From Psychrobacter sp. P2G3 (lineage in GTDB: Bacteria; Pseudomonadota; Gammaproteobacteria; Pseudomonadales; Moraxellaceae), in contig NZ_CP012529.1 of assembly GCF_001593285.1 (NCBI RefSeq), positions 434,001 to 498,000 of the forward strand: a stretch of 64,000 nucleotides of DNA. Direction: 5' to 3'. A program made the translations under genes and the position numbers. This document shows positions 18,036-27,272 of the stretch, in pieces. The notes beneath the pieces were generated by a model, which saw nothing but the letters and a program-made list of their open reading frames with translations, was not told the origin of the DNA and made no database searches. How positions within the stretch are numbered: the first letter of the stretch is position 1; every line of letters starts with the position of its first letter.

Positions 18036-18839
18036 ATGCTTGAGACTGCCGCAAACTCGACTCGCCCTATCGCCTTAGAGTTACAAGATCTTCATAAAAG
18101 CTTCGGCTCATTGGCTGTGCTCAAAGGTGTATCACTGACTGCCTATGATGGTGATGTGATCTCTATCTTGGGGTCTTCTGGCTCTGGAAAATCTACTTTA
18201 TTACGTTGTGTTAATTTGCTCGAAAAGCCAAATCAAGGCCGTATTATTATCGGCAATGATGAGCTCATGCTAAAACCAACAAAGTCCGGTGAGATGCAAG
18301 CAGTAGACAACAAACAGCTTGAGAGTTTACGTGCACGCGTGGGTTTTGTATTTCAAAACTTCAATCTATGGCCGCATAAAACCATCCTTCAAAACATTAT
18401 TGAAGGGCCAACGCAGGTCTTAAAAATTAAAAAAGATCAGGCCATCAGTGATGCTGAAAAGCTACTAGATAAAGTCGGCTTACTGGACAAAAAAGACGCT
18501 TATCCTGCCAACTTATCAGGCGGTCAACGTCAGCGTGTTGCTATCGCTCGTGCGCTAGCTATGCAGCCGCGTGTATTATTATTTGATGAGCCAACTTCTG
18601 CGCTCGATCCTGAGCTGGTTAATGAGGTACTCGCTGTCATGCGAGATTTGGCAGAAGAGGGACGTACGATGCTAATTGTCACCCATGAAATGCGCTTTGC
18701 CCGTGAAGTGTCAAGCAAAGTGGTGTTTTTGCATCAAGGCGTTATTGAAGAGATTGGCACGCCTGAGCAAGTCTTTGACAATCCAACCTCAGAGCGAGTT
18801 AAAGAGTTTATGGCATCGCATAGTCAAAACCAGTCATAA
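18036..18839 (+). CDS. Polar amino-acid ABC transporter, ATP-binding protein
   Basis: A 267-residue ATPase of the HisP/ArtP/GlnQ class. It shows Walker [11 protein letters not shown]-loop [11 protein letters not shown], signature [15 protein letters not shown], Walker [15 protein letters not shown] and the switch His in VTHEMRF. It powers the inner-membrane permeases encoded about 3.4 kb downstream (22286-23759). Three binding-protein genes lie in between, which is an unusual order. The initiating codon at 18036 lacks a clear Shine-Dalgarno. A large inverted repeat follows the gene. Confidence 0.92.
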   Translation: MLETAANSTRPIALELQDLHKSFGSLAVLKGVSLTAYDGDVISILGSSGSGKSTLLRCVNLLEKPNQGRIIIGNDELMLKPTKSGEMQAVDNKQLESLRARVGFVFQNFNLWPHKTILQNIIEGPTQVLKIKKDQAISDAEKLLDKVGLLDKKDAYPANLSGGQRQRVAIARALAMQPRVLLFDEPTSALDPELVNEVLAVMRDLAEEGRTMLIVTHEMRFAREVSSKVVFLHQGVIEEIGTPEQVFDNPTSERVKEFMASHSQNQS

Positions 18840-18881
18840 TAATTTGTTCAATACTCAACACCTTCAAGCATTAAATCATTA

Positions 18882-18928
18882 AATAACTATTTGATATCGC
18901 CAAATATCGATGGCATCAAATAGTTATT
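18882..18928 (+). repeat. Large stem-loop between the ATPase and first binding-protein gene
   Basis: A perfect 14-bp inverted repeat, AATAACTATTTGAT and ATCAAATAGTTATT, encloses an inner GCCA/TGGC pairing. There is no clear T-run after it, so it may be a partial terminator or an mRNA-processing or stability element that separates expression of the ATPase from the binding proteins. Confidence 0.65.
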
Positions 18929-19136
18929 CATCATGCTATCCGTCCTTGCTTAATACTTTATTACTCAATAATGACAGTCAATATGCAAAACGTTTGTTTT
19001 TGATATTTTAGTCAGGTATTATCGAGTAGTCTATAAAATGTCAATATTTGTTATTACATTTATTATTTGGCAAGGATGTCAAAAGTTAAAACAACATAAT
19101 TATCTATCAGAAACCCTATTAAAAAATGAGGAACGT

Positions 19137-19937
19137 ATGATGTCGAACTCTCGTCTATTGTGGTCGTCAATGACCATCACTGCAGCCATTGCGCTTAGTG
19201 CTTGTAGCCAACCTGCTAATGAAGCCACTGATACTAATGCTGATGCACCTGCGGCGGACGCGGCTGGTAAGACCATTCGCATCGCGACTGAGGGCGCTTA
19301 TCCTCCTTTTAACTATACTAATGCTGATGGTAGCTTGGCAGGCTTTGATATCGATGTTGCTAATGCTTTATGTGCGCAAATGCAAGCAAAGTGTGAGATT
19401 GTCGCTCAAGATTGGGACGGTATTATTCCAGGTCTACTAGCACAAAAATACGATGCCGTAGTCGCTGGTATGTCAATTACTCCTGAACGTCAAGAAAAAG
19501 TCGATTTTACTGAACCTTACTTTGCTAATACGATGGTATGGCTGACCGATACTAACAGTAGCTTTAATCCAGTGGCTATGAAAAACCTAACTTTAGGTGG
19601 CCAGCGTTCAACGACTCCAGGCGCTTATCTGCAAGAGAATTACGAAGGTAAAGACGGTAATACCGTTCAGTTATACGATAACTATGACAACGCCTACTTA
19701 GATTTAAAATCAGGCCGTAGCGATGCAGTATTGGCTGAAAAAGTCTCTGCCAAATCTTGGTTAGCAGATAATACTGAAGGCTTTGGTATTGTTGGTGATG
19801 AAATAGACAATGATGACAATATTGCTATTGCTGTGCGTAAAAATGACTCTCTCAGAGATGACTTCAATAAGGCATTAAGCGAAATACGTAGTAACGGTGA
19901 GCTTGCCCGTCTTGAGCAAGAGAATTTTGGTCAATAA
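19137..19937 (+). CDS. Amino-acid ABC transporter substrate-binding lipoprotein (copy 1)
   Basis: A 266-residue solute-binding protein of family 3 (HisJ/ArtJ-like). ATG 19137 is chosen because GAGG precedes it by about 7 bases; an in-frame upstream start would spoil the signal peptide. The lipobox LSAC places the lipidated Cys at residue 23. The ligand-binding pattern is IATEGAYPPFNYTNADGSLAGFDIDVANALC, then QDWDGIIPGLLAQKYDAVVAGMSITPERQEKVDFTEPY. This lipoprotein should sit on the outer face of the inner membrane and deliver a polar or basic amino acid. It is the first of three tandem paralogues. Confidence 0.92.
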   Translation: MMSNSRLLWSSMTITAAIALSACSQPANEATDTNADAPAADAAGKTIRIATEGAYPPFNYTNADGSLAGFDIDVANALCAQMQAKCEIVAQDWDGIIPGLLAQKYDAVVAGMSITPERQEKVDFTEPYFANTMVWLTDTNSSFNPVAMKNLTLGGQRSTTPGAYLQENYEGKDGNTVQLYDNYDNAYLDLKSGRSDAVLAEKVSAKSWLADNTEGFGIVGDEIDNDDNIAIAVRKNDSLRDDFNKALSEIRSNGELARLEQENFGQ

Positions 19938-19969
19938 TCTTCTGATTTAGAAATAAGAGAATAGCAATT

Positions 19970-20911
19970 ATGACAATATCTATGACATCATCATTCGTAA
20001 ATAGAGCCAAATGGTTGGCACCGCTTAGTGCAGCGATGCTAATGCTGGCTGGCTGTAATAATAGCTCTGCACCAGAGGAAAGTACCGCATCTGATACAGC
20101 GACTACTGACACTCCTATCAATATAAAAATTGCTACGGAATCAAGCTACAAGCCATTTAGTTATACTGACGCTGATGGCAAGCTTATCGGTTATGAGGTA
20201 GAACTGGTCGATGCGCTATGTGCGCAAATGAAAGCAGAATGTGAGCTAATATCACAAGACTGGGATGGCCTCATTCCTGGTCTCAACGCACAAAAATTCG
20301 ATGCCATTATTGCTGGTATGTCGATTACGCCTGAACGTAAAGAAGTGGTGGAATTTACTGATCCGTACTTTCATACTGGTATTATTTTGATCGGTAAAAA
20401 AGGTGACGCTATTAGTGTTGCAGATCTAAAAGGGCAGCCTGTTGCTTCACAGCGCTCAACGGTTTCATCACAGTACTTGCAAGATGAATATCCAGACGCT
20501 GATATCAAACTTTATGATACCCAAGATAATGCTTATTTAGATCTAACTTCAGGTCGCGTACGTGCGATGATGTCAGATAAAGTGACGGGTATTGATTGGC
20601 TAAAGACAGAAGCTGGCAAGGACTATGAAGTCAAAGGGCAAGAGATCAGTACTGAAGAAGACGCAATGGGTATGGCCTTTCGTAAAGGTGATCCTTTAGT
20701 TGCTAAATTCAATCAGGCTTTGACTGAGTTGAAAGCTAATGGCGTCTATGATCAAATCACTGGTAGCTACTTTGGTACTAGCACTACAGCTGCTGCCCAA
20801 AAAGCAGTTGCAACGGGTGGTGTTGAGAAAGTAGTGGTCATCGATGATGGTGATGTCGATGCTAATGCTATGATTGCTAAAGAAGAACAAACAGAAGCGG
20901 CGACCAACTAA
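19970..20911 (+). CDS. Amino-acid ABC transporter substrate-binding lipoprotein (copy 2)
   Basis: A 313-residue paralogue of the preceding gene, 32 bases downstream. It has a signal with lipobox LAGC (Cys 29), the binding motif ESSYKPFSYTDADGKLIGYEVELVDALC and QDWDGLIPGLNAQKFDAIIAGMSITPERKEVVEFTDPY. It differs from its neighbours at pocket positions (SSYKPFSY instead of GAYxPFNY) and has a C-terminal extension of about 45 residues with the acidic stretch VVVIDDGDVDANAM. A different ligand preference is plausible but not shown. Confidence 0.9.
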   Translation: MTISMTSSFVNRAKWLAPLSAAMLMLAGCNNSSAPEESTASDTATTDTPINIKIATESSYKPFSYTDADGKLIGYEVELVDALCAQMKAECELISQDWDGLIPGLNAQKFDAIIAGMSITPERKEVVEFTDPYFHTGIILIGKKGDAISVADLKGQPVASQRSTVSSQYLQDEYPDADIKLYDTQDNAYLDLTSGRVRAMMSDKVTGIDWLKTEAGKDYEVKGQEISTEEDAMGMAFRKGDPLVAKFNQALTELKANGVYDQITGSYFGTSTTAAAQKAVATGGVEKVVVIDDGDVDANAMIAKEEQTEAATN

Positions 20912-20972
20912 TACAGCGTCTACCTTATAAAGGTAGATATTGTTTTTTACTAAGTAAACATCAAGGATGATT

Positions 20973-21893
20973 ATGAGCAACTATTTTGTCCCAGTCATCG
21001 TCATGACTCGTGCATCAGTCATCAAATCGGTTAGGATGAGTCGTTTTTCAGCATCTTTGCTGGCCATGGCTGCTGTCTTTGCATTAGCTGGTTGCAGCAA
21101 CAGCCAAGATAGCACTGATGATGTTAATCAGAGCGCTACTGAGACGACGACAGTTTCTGAAACAGGTGATGTGCTACGGATTGGTACCGAAGGTGCCTAT
21201 GCGCCTTTTAACTATACCAATGCAGATGGGACACTTGGCGGCTTCGATGTCGATATGGCCAACGCTATCTGTGCCGATATGCAAGTCACTTGTGAGATTA
21301 CGGCGCAAGATTGGGATGGTATCATTCCTGGACTTAAAGCTGGCAAGTATGATGCGATTGTAGCTGCGATGTCTATAACACCAGAACGTGCACAACAAGT
21401 CAGCTTTACCGATCCCTATTTTAGTAATACTTTGGTGTTTTTAGCTAGAAAAGAGAGTAGCTTTGATCCAAGTAAAAGTAGCGATATTGATGCCCATTCT
21501 ATCGCCGCCCAACGCTCAACAATCTCCTCACAGTGGTTAGAAGGCGAATATCCAAAAGCCAACATGAAGTTATATGATACGTTGAGCAATGCGTTTCTGG
21601 ATTTAGGATCCGGTCGCGTTGATGCGATGATCTCTGACAAAGTACCAGCGCTGGAATGGTTAAGCTCACCATCAGGTAGTCCTTATATGATTAAAGGTGA
21701 TGAGATTGATATTAATGATAACTTCGCAATAGCTGTTCGTCCTGGTGATGCTTTGCACGCTAAGATTAATCAATCATTGGCTAATATAAAAGCTAATGGA
21801 ACTTATGATGAACTTAATCAAAAATACTTCGCGATGCCAGCGACCGAAACAACGGTAGCTGCTGAGCCCGCAACGGATACCGCTGGTCAGTAG
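20973..21893 (+). CDS. Amino-acid ABC transporter substrate-binding lipoprotein (copy 3)
   Basis: Third tandem binding protein, about 306 residues from ATG 20973. AAGG sits just upstream; later in-frame ATGs at 21003 and 21036 are possible, and a start at 21036 would give the most compact lipoprotein signal. The lipobox is LAGC before SNSQD. Binding motifs are GTEGAYAPFNYTNADGTLGGFDVDMANAIC and QDWDGIIPGLKAGKYDAIVAAMSITPERAQQVSFTDPY, closer to copy 1 than copy 2. The C-terminus has an Ala/Thr/Glu-rich tail. A terminator-like hairpin follows. Confidence 0.9.
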   Translation: MSNYFVPVIVMTRASVIKSVRMSRFSASLLAMAAVFALAGCSNSQDSTDDVNQSATETTTVSETGDVLRIGTEGAYAPFNYTNADGTLGGFDVDMANAICADMQVTCEITAQDWDGIIPGLKAGKYDAIVAAMSITPERAQQVSFTDPYFSNTLVFLARKESSFDPSKSSDIDAHSIAAQRSTISSQWLEGEYPKANMKLYDTLSNAFLDLGSGRVDAMISDKVPALEWLSSPSGSPYMIKGDEIDINDNFAIAVRPGDALHAKINQSLANIKANGTYDELNQKYFAMPATETTVAAEPATDTAGQ

Positions 21894-21935
21894 TAATTTA
21901 CTAGCTAGTCACGAAATACTTATTTTATTAGTCAG

Positions 21936-21968
21936 AAGGATATTGCCATATTGGTGATATCCTTTTTT
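21936..21968 (+). terminator. Hairpin with T-run after the third binding-protein gene
   Basis: The stem AAGGATAT/ATATCCTT is followed by TTTTTATTT. It would separate the binding-protein messages from the permease genes. Confidence 0.75.
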
Positions 21969-22285
21969 ATTTATGAATTTTTTGTTTTTATCTATAAAGA
22001 GCAACTGCTCTGATAAAACTGACTGCACAGTATCGCTAGATTGGTCTTAGCAGTGTCGTTTTGGCACGATTAGCATCCGTCTAGATACAGGTTTTGCGTA
22101 TGAGCAGTAACATAGAGCTTGCCGATTATGATAAAATCACGGCTCATTTTTGCCGAGTCAATTAATCATAGTCTATACGCGAGCTCAAACGCGGTGTTGC
22201 CATACATGGTGCAAGGCTATTGGTACTGATTCGTTCAACTAATATTCTGCTAATTTGCTGATATAAAGAGACTGAGTGGACAACT
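21969..22285. other. Intergenic region before the permease genes
   Basis: About 320 bases with no gene recognised. Because a terminator precedes it, the permease genes probably have their own promoter here, but no clear -35/-10 pair stands out. Confidence 0.4.
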
Positions 22286-23020
22286 GTGTTTGACTTACAA
22301 GGATTTGGCGCGCTATTACTGAGCGGCGCAACCGTCACTATCAAGCTTGCTATGACCAGCTTAATTATAGGTATGGTCTTAGGGCTTTTAGGTGCCACAG
22401 CCAAGCTGTCCAATGTCTGGATACTACGTAAAATTGCGACTGTTTATACAGCGACAATGCGTGGTATTCCTGAGTTGCTATTGGTACTGTTCATTTATTA
22501 TGGCGGCTCTATTCTGCTGATGAGCATCCTCAAAAAATTCGGTTACAACGACTATGTCGAGATTAGTGCGTTTTGGGGTGGGGTCATGGCGCTATCCATT
22601 GCCTTTGGCGCTTATGCGACCGAAATCTTTCGGATGTCCATTCAAGAGATTCCTATAGGGCAGAGTGAGGCCGCGCAAGCGATTGGCATGCGTCCTTTTC
22701 AGACCTTTTACCGCATTACTTTACCGCAAGTATGGCAAATTGCCTTACCTGGTCTAGGTAACTTATTCTTGGTATTGCTAAAAGATACTGCGCTAGTATC
22801 GGTCATCGGTCTTAAAGATATTATGTATCAGTCATCGCGCGCCGCCCAGTCAACGCAGCAGCCTTTCACCTTTTATATGGCAGCAGCGATTATTTATTTA
22901 GGGCTGACGATGCTCATTACAGGCTTTATGATGTGGCTTGAATGGCGTGCTAATCCAGCAGCGCGCTATGCCAAAAAGCTTAGCCGTCAACCAAATCCCC
23001 GTCAATCGACCACAGGGTAG
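22286..23020 (+). CDS. Polar amino-acid ABC transporter permease (HisQ/ArtQ-like)
   Basis: A 244-residue inner-membrane protein with about five hydrophobic helices. The permease EAA loop reads EAAQAIGMRPFQTFYRITLPQVWQIALPGLGN, which contacts the ATPase. The predicted start is GTG 22286. It overlaps no gene but ends just before its partner permease. Together with the ATPase at 18036 and the binding proteins at 19137-21893 it forms a type I importer. It resembles HisQ/ArtQ more than glutamate-type permeases. Confidence 0.9.
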   Translation: MFDLQGFGALLLSGATVTIKLAMTSLIIGMVLGLLGATAKLSNVWILRKIATVYTATMRGIPELLLVLFIYYGGSILLMSILKKFGYNDYVEISAFWGGVMALSIAFGAYATEIFRMSIQEIPIGQSEAAQAIGMRPFQTFYRITLPQVWQIALPGLGNLFLVLLKDTALVSVIGLKDIMYQSSRAAQSTQQPFTFYMAAAIIYLGLTMLITGFMMWLEWRANPAARYAKKLSRQPNPRQSTTG

Positions 23021-23033
23021 AGGAGAGATACTC

Positions 23034-23759
23034 ATGGATTGGAATTGGCAGGTTATTTTTGATCATATCCCAGATTTATTAGGCGGCGCAGTATTAACTG
23101 TACAGCTAGTCGTAATATCAGGCATTATTGGGCTATTTTTTGGTTTGGTTTTGGCGTTATTGCGACTGTCCAAAAGCTGGGTAGTACAAATAATACCTTT
23201 TCTTTATATCTTCTTCTTCCGTGGCACACCGCTGCTGGTACAGATATTTTTGATTTATTATGGTCTTGGGCAGTTTGAAGCGGTACGTGATTCGTTCTTA
23301 TGGGAGCCAGTACTCAGCCAAGCTTATTGGTGCGCTATTATTGCCTTTACGATGAATACTAGCGCCTATCTCGCTGAAATTATTCGCGGGGCTATTCAGA
23401 CTATCCCAGTTGGCGAGCTTGAAGCTGCCGATGCTGTCGGTATGTCAAAATGGCAGAAGCTTACCCGTATCACCTTACCGCGAGCATTTGGTATTGTGAT
23501 TCCAGCTTATAGTAACGAAGTTATCTTTATGCTCAAAGGCAGTGCCTTGGCATCAACCATTGCACTGATGGATATCACTGGAGTGGCACGTACGATCAGC
23601 GCGCGTACCTATACCTTGATGGAGCTGTTCTTTGCTGCTGGTATCGTCTACTTGCTATTGTCATGGGTTATTTTATTCACTTTTGGCATGTTTGAAAAAA
23701 GAATGAACCGCCATGCCAGTTATGTACCGCCAGATGTCGTGACGCGTACTATTCCATAG
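23034..23759 (+). CDS. Polar amino-acid ABC transporter permease (HisM/ArtM-like)
   Basis: A 241-residue membrane protein beginning at ATG 23034, with GAGGAGAG about 8 bases upstream. The preceding in-frame ATG at 22938 lies inside the other permease gene and is not used. The EAA loop is ELEAADAVGMSKWQKLTRITLPRAFGIVIPAYSNE. It is the second half of the heterodimeric channel. The gene starts 13 bases after its partner, so they are translated from one message. Confidence 0.92.
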   Translation: MDWNWQVIFDHIPDLLGGAVLTVQLVVISGIIGLFFGLVLALLRLSKSWVVQIIPFLYIFFFRGTPLLVQIFLIYYGLGQFEAVRDSFLWEPVLSQAYWCAIIAFTMNTSAYLAEIIRGAIQTIPVGELEAADAVGMSKWQKLTRITLPRAFGIVIPAYSNEVIFMLKGSALASTIALMDITGVARTISARTYTLMELFFAAGIVYLLLSWVILFTFGMFEKRMNRHASYVPPDVVTRTIP

Positions 23760-23906
23760 TCAGAAAATACATTTCTGCTAAATGTATCAGTACGAGCTAT
23801 GATGATTGTGAATTATGATAAGTTTATCAAGTAGTCGCAATCGAAGCGGTAAAAGATAGCGTACTATAAATGACCCTATGACTTCCCCTGTTTGTGAGAA
23901 CCTACT

Positions 23907-24614
23907 ATGAGTGAATCACCCCATGTGTCTTTGATTAATGACGTTTTCGCTCATGCTGACGAGGGAGATGTTAAAGTCAAAACTGGCCGTATCTCGATTG
24001 GTAAAGTTGTCTGCGTCGGTCGTAACTATGCTGCCCATGCGCAGGAGTTAGGCAACGAGATACCAAAGTCGCCAATTTTATTTATGAAGCCTGCATCATC
24101 AGTGGCTTTTATGCGCAACGATATCATACGACCAGATTCAGATCGCTATGGTGATACTCATTATGAAGCAGAGCTTTGTATTCAGTTATCTGCTGACTTG
24201 AGCAATGCAACGGTAGCGCAAGCACAGCAAGCAATCGGTAGCGTCACTATAGGGCTTGACTTGACCTTACGCGATTTACAGACTGAGCTTAAACAAAAAG
24301 GTCATCCTTGGGAGCGTGCGAAGTGCTTTGATGGCGCGTGCGTACTCGCTGATTGGGTTGACCCACAAGCATTTGGTGATTTTAGCAATGTGCATTATCA
24401 GCTTTATATTAATGATGAGCTTAAGCAAGATGGTGACAGTACGTTGATGCTTTTCCCTGTGTATGAATTACTTGCTGAGATTAGTCATGCTTTTAGTTTG
24501 CAAGCAGGTGATGTGATTATGACTGGCACCCCAAGCGGCGTTGGTATACTGCATGCAGGCGATGAGTTAAAATTGGTATTGGGCGCGCATGAGTGGCAGA
24601 CGCGGGTACAATAG
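23907..24614 (+). CDS. Fumarylacetoacetate hydrolase family protein (YcgM-like)
   Basis: A 235-residue protein of the FAH family. The conserved core reads VCVGRNYAAHAQELGN, then PILFMKPASSV, then the metal-binding Glu-x-Glu of HYEAELCIQLS, and later GLDLTLRDLQTELKQKGHPWERAKCFDGAC and MTGTPSGVG. Members act as acylpyruvate hydrolases or oxaloacetate tautomerases/decarboxylases with Mg2+ in the cytoplasm; the exact substrate cannot be read from sequence. Length matches E. coli YcgM (about 219) with a short N-terminal extension. It follows the transporter genes but has no obvious link to them. Confidence 0.88.
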   Translation: MSESPHVSLINDVFAHADEGDVKVKTGRISIGKVVCVGRNYAAHAQELGNEIPKSPILFMKPASSVAFMRNDIIRPDSDRYGDTHYEAELCIQLSADLSNATVAQAQQAIGSVTIGLDLTLRDLQTELKQKGHPWERAKCFDGACVLADWVDPQAFGDFSNVHYQLYINDELKQDGDSTLMLFPVYELLAEISHAFSLQAGDVIMTGTPSGVGILHAGDELKLVLGAHEWQTRVQ

Positions 24615-24663
24615 CGTTACTTTAAATATAGGCTTAAATAAAAATTTGATGTCTGAAAATACA

Positions 24664-24694
24664 AAATCCTGAGCCAATACTTAGGATTTTTTTT
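24664..24694 (+). terminator. Terminator after the FAH-family gene
   Basis: The stem AATCCTGAG/CTTAGGATT (one G-T pair) is followed by eight T's. Confidence 0.85.
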
Positions 24695-24718
24695 GTTTAA
24701 ATAAAGCCTGTTATTTAA

Positions 24719-24736
24719 ATGTCATCTTATCGTCAT
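24719..24736 (+). promoter_or_regulatory. Candidate Pho box upstream of phoX
   Basis: Two 7-base direct repeats, ATGTCAT and TCGTCAT, are separated by 4 bases (CTTA). This matches the spacing and sequence of the PhoB site (CTGTCAT-4-CTGTCAT) at 11 of 14 positions. It lies about 105 bases before the phosphatase start. Confidence 0.6.
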
Positions 24737-24841
24737 GAAAGTTCAATAGACTCAAGCGTAATCCGCATTTTCGTAGTGGTAATTACAAAGCTGCGACTGA
24801 ACCCTTTATGCTAATCTAGCCTAACAGCAAGGTGATTGACT

Positions 24842-27088
24842 ATGACATTATTGAATAAAATGACATTACTGAATGATAAGCAAAATCTTGCCCACGAAGT
24901 TGTTGAAGACTCCAATCCTACTCATAATACTGACTTTCAAAGCATTATCAATCGTCGTCTGAACCGCCGTAGTATTCTAAAAGGTGGTACAGGATTGACA
25001 GCTGCTGCTTTCTTTGGCGCACTTCCTTTAGTCGGATGTGCTGACAATGATGAAAGTAGTGCTGGAAGCCCCCTTGTCAATAATGATAATGATGCTGCTA
25101 TTCCTGCACAAGGTGATTTAAAGCGTCCTGAGACTTTAAAGTTTAAAGCAGTTGCGCATTCCACTGCCGAAACAATGAGCGTGGCGGAAGGTTATAAAGC
25201 TGAAATTATATTACCACTGGGCACGCCATTAATTTCTGGCATTGATGATTGGAAAGACAATCGTGAGCAGTCTGCTGAGTCGTTTGATTGGCGTATGGGT
25301 GACAACCATGATGGCATGTGGTTCTTTGGCAAAAAGGGCCATGGATACGATGCTAAAGCGTCAGAGAATGGTCTGCTGGTCATGAACCATGAGTACGTGA
25401 ATAGTAGCGAGCTAAGCCCGTTTGGCTACCATGTAATCCAAAATAATAATGCTGCACCCATATTTAAAAATCGTCGCCTCGCCAGTGATGTGCGCCGTGA
25501 AGCCAATTGTCATGGCGTGGCTGTGGTTGAGATGACTCGCCGCGCCAATGGCATAGGTTATGAGATGGTGCTCAATTCAAAATACAATCGCCGCATTACT
25601 AGCAGTACTCAATCGCAGTTGGCAGGGCCAGTTGCTGGCTCTGATTTGGTCAAGACCAAGTTTGATCCGACAGGCTTTCAGACTCGTGGAATCAATAATA
25701 ATTGCGGTGCAGGACTATCGCCTTGGGGCACGTATTTGACGACCGAAGAGAATTTTTTAGGAGTTTTTGCCCGTGGTCAAGATGCCAGTCAATTAACTGT
25801 CGCACAGAATTACGGTCGTGAGCGTTATGGTGCAACAGAAAATTTTGCCAGCTCAGGGTACTTATGGCATACCCCAGAAGCCAAAGACGCCAAAATCTCT
25901 GATGAATTTTCCCGCTGGGACATGACTGCTGTCGGTGCAACTGCGACTGACGATTACCGCAATGGTTTTAACACCTTTGGTTATATCACCGAAATTGACC
26001 CTTTTGACCAACATTCTATGCCACAAAAACGTACAGCGCTGGGTCGTTTTGCTCACGAAAACTGCGCCTATGCGCCTGTTGAGCAAGGCAAACCAGTGGT
26101 TTTTTATATGGGTGATGATGCCCGCGGTGAGTATATCTATAAGTTTGTCTCTAAAGCCCTGTGGTCAAATAAAGACATAGGAGCGGGCTTAAAAGCTGGT
26201 GACAAGTATATGAATGAGGGCACGCTATACGTTGCAATCTTCCATGACGATGGTAGTGGTGAGTGGCAGCCGCTGGTTCATGGTCAAAACGGACTAGATG
26301 CCTCTAATAGCGTGCTGCCCTTCAATGGACAAGATGACGTTTTAGTGTTTGCGCGTGCTGCTGCTGACACGTTAGGGGCAACCAAGATGGATCGTCCTGA
26401 ATGGGTATCGGTCAGTCCCATTACTGGTGAAGTTTATGTGACTTTGACCAATAATAAATATCGCGGTGAACGTGATGATCAACCAGTGTCTGCAACCAAC
26501 CCGCGCAGTTATCAGGCTCGTGGTAAAGCGCGCGGCAATGACAATGGTCATATTATCCGCTGGGCAGAAGCAGGAGGCGAGCATGCGGCAACGAGCTTTG
26601 AGTGGGATATTTATCTATTTGCTGCACCGAGTGCTTTGTCAGCAGAAAACTTATCGCAATTAAATGATAATAACGATTTTTCTTCACCAGATGGTTTGTA
26701 TTTCGACCCACGTGGGGTATTGTGGATTCAGACTGATGACGGCGCTTATACCGATACCAGCAGTTGCATGTTGCTCGCAGCACTACCGGGTAATGTCAGC
26801 GATGGCACGCTCAAAACTACTTCGGCAGGACAGCAAACTCGTGTCGGTATGAAAGCAAATAATGACAATATTAAACGATTTTTTGTCGGTCCTGAAGGCT
26901 GTGAGGTGACCGGTATTACCATGACCCCAGACTTTAAAACGTTATTCATTAACATTCAGCATCCCGGTAATAATTGGGGCGCAGTCGCTGGTGGCAGTAC
27001 TCCGCGCTCAGCTACAGTCATGATTACTCGCGAGGATGGAGATGTCATACTAGCAGAATCGTTTGCAACGGATATAAAAACGACATAG
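24842..27088 (+). CDS. phoX: PhoX-family alkaline phosphatase, Tat-exported lipoprotein
   Basis: A 748-residue protein from ATG 24842, with AAGG about 9 bases upstream. The N-terminus carries a twin-arginine motif (NRRSILKGG, Arg 42-43), a hydrophobic stretch and then LVGC (Cys 66), so it is a predicted Tat substrate that may be lipidated. The body matches the PhoX/DUF839 family: GDNHDGMWFF, LLVMNHEYVN, ETNCHG-like REANCHGVAVVEM, GYITEIDPFD, GRFAHENCAYAP and SPDGLYFDPRGVLWIQTD. PhoX enzymes use Ca2+ and Fe to hydrolyse phosphomonoesters in the periplasm and are typically induced by phosphate limitation. The candidate Pho box upstream fits that. Confidence 0.9.
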   Translation: MTLLNKMTLLNDKQNLAHEVVEDSNPTHNTDFQSIINRRLNRRSILKGGTGLTAAAFFGALPLVGCADNDESSAGSPLVNNDNDAAIPAQGDLKRPETLKFKAVAHSTAETMSVAEGYKAEIILPLGTPLISGIDDWKDNREQSAESFDWRMGDNHDGMWFFGKKGHGYDAKASENGLLVMNHEYVNSSELSPFGYHVIQNNNAAPIFKNRRLASDVRREANCHGVAVVEMTRRANGIGYEMVLNSKYNRRITSSTQSQLAGPVAGSDLVKTKFDPTGFQTRGINNNCGAGLSPWGTYLTTEENFLGVFARGQDASQLTVAQNYGRERYGATENFASSGYLWHTPEAKDAKISDEFSRWDMTAVGATATDDYRNGFNTFGYITEIDPFDQHSMPQKRTALGRFAHENCAYAPVEQGKPVVFYMGDDARGEYIYKFVSKALWSNKDIGAGLKAGDKYMNEGTLYVAIFHDDGSGEWQPLVHGQNGLDASNSVLPFNGQDDVLVFARAAADTLGATKMDRPEWVSVSPITGEVYVTLTNNKYRGERDDQPVSATNPRSYQARGKARGNDNGHIIRWAEAGGEHAATSFEWDIYLFAAPSALSAENLSQLNDNNDFSSPDGLYFDPRGVLWIQTDDGAYTDTSSCMLLAALPGNVSDGTLKTTSAGQQTRVGMKANNDNIKRFFVGPEGCEVTGITMTPDFKTLFINIQHPGNNWGAVAGGSTPRSATVMITREDGDVILAESFATDIKTT

Positions 27089-27126
27089 AAGTTAAGCTGT
27101 TCGTATTTAGTAAATACCTAATAAAT

Positions 27127-27157
27127 AATCTCAAGCCATGACTTGGGATTTTTTATT
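27127..27157 (+). terminator. phoX terminator
   Basis: The stem AATCTCAAG/CTTGGGATT (one G-T pair) is followed by TTTTTATT, about 40 bases after the phoX stop. Confidence 0.85.
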
Positions 27158-27272
27158 AGGTATTTTCACTAAGCGATATTTTAGAAAGCTAGCGTGACAG
27201 TATAAATGTTTTGTTTACCGCATTTACAGGATAATATGTAAGAGTATCCTTATCACTAAATACATCAAAACT

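Noticed and set aside
19038-19136. Longer N-terminus for the first binding protein
   Set aside because: It would place 33 extra residues before the lipoprotein signal; GAGG before ATG 19137 supports the shorter form.
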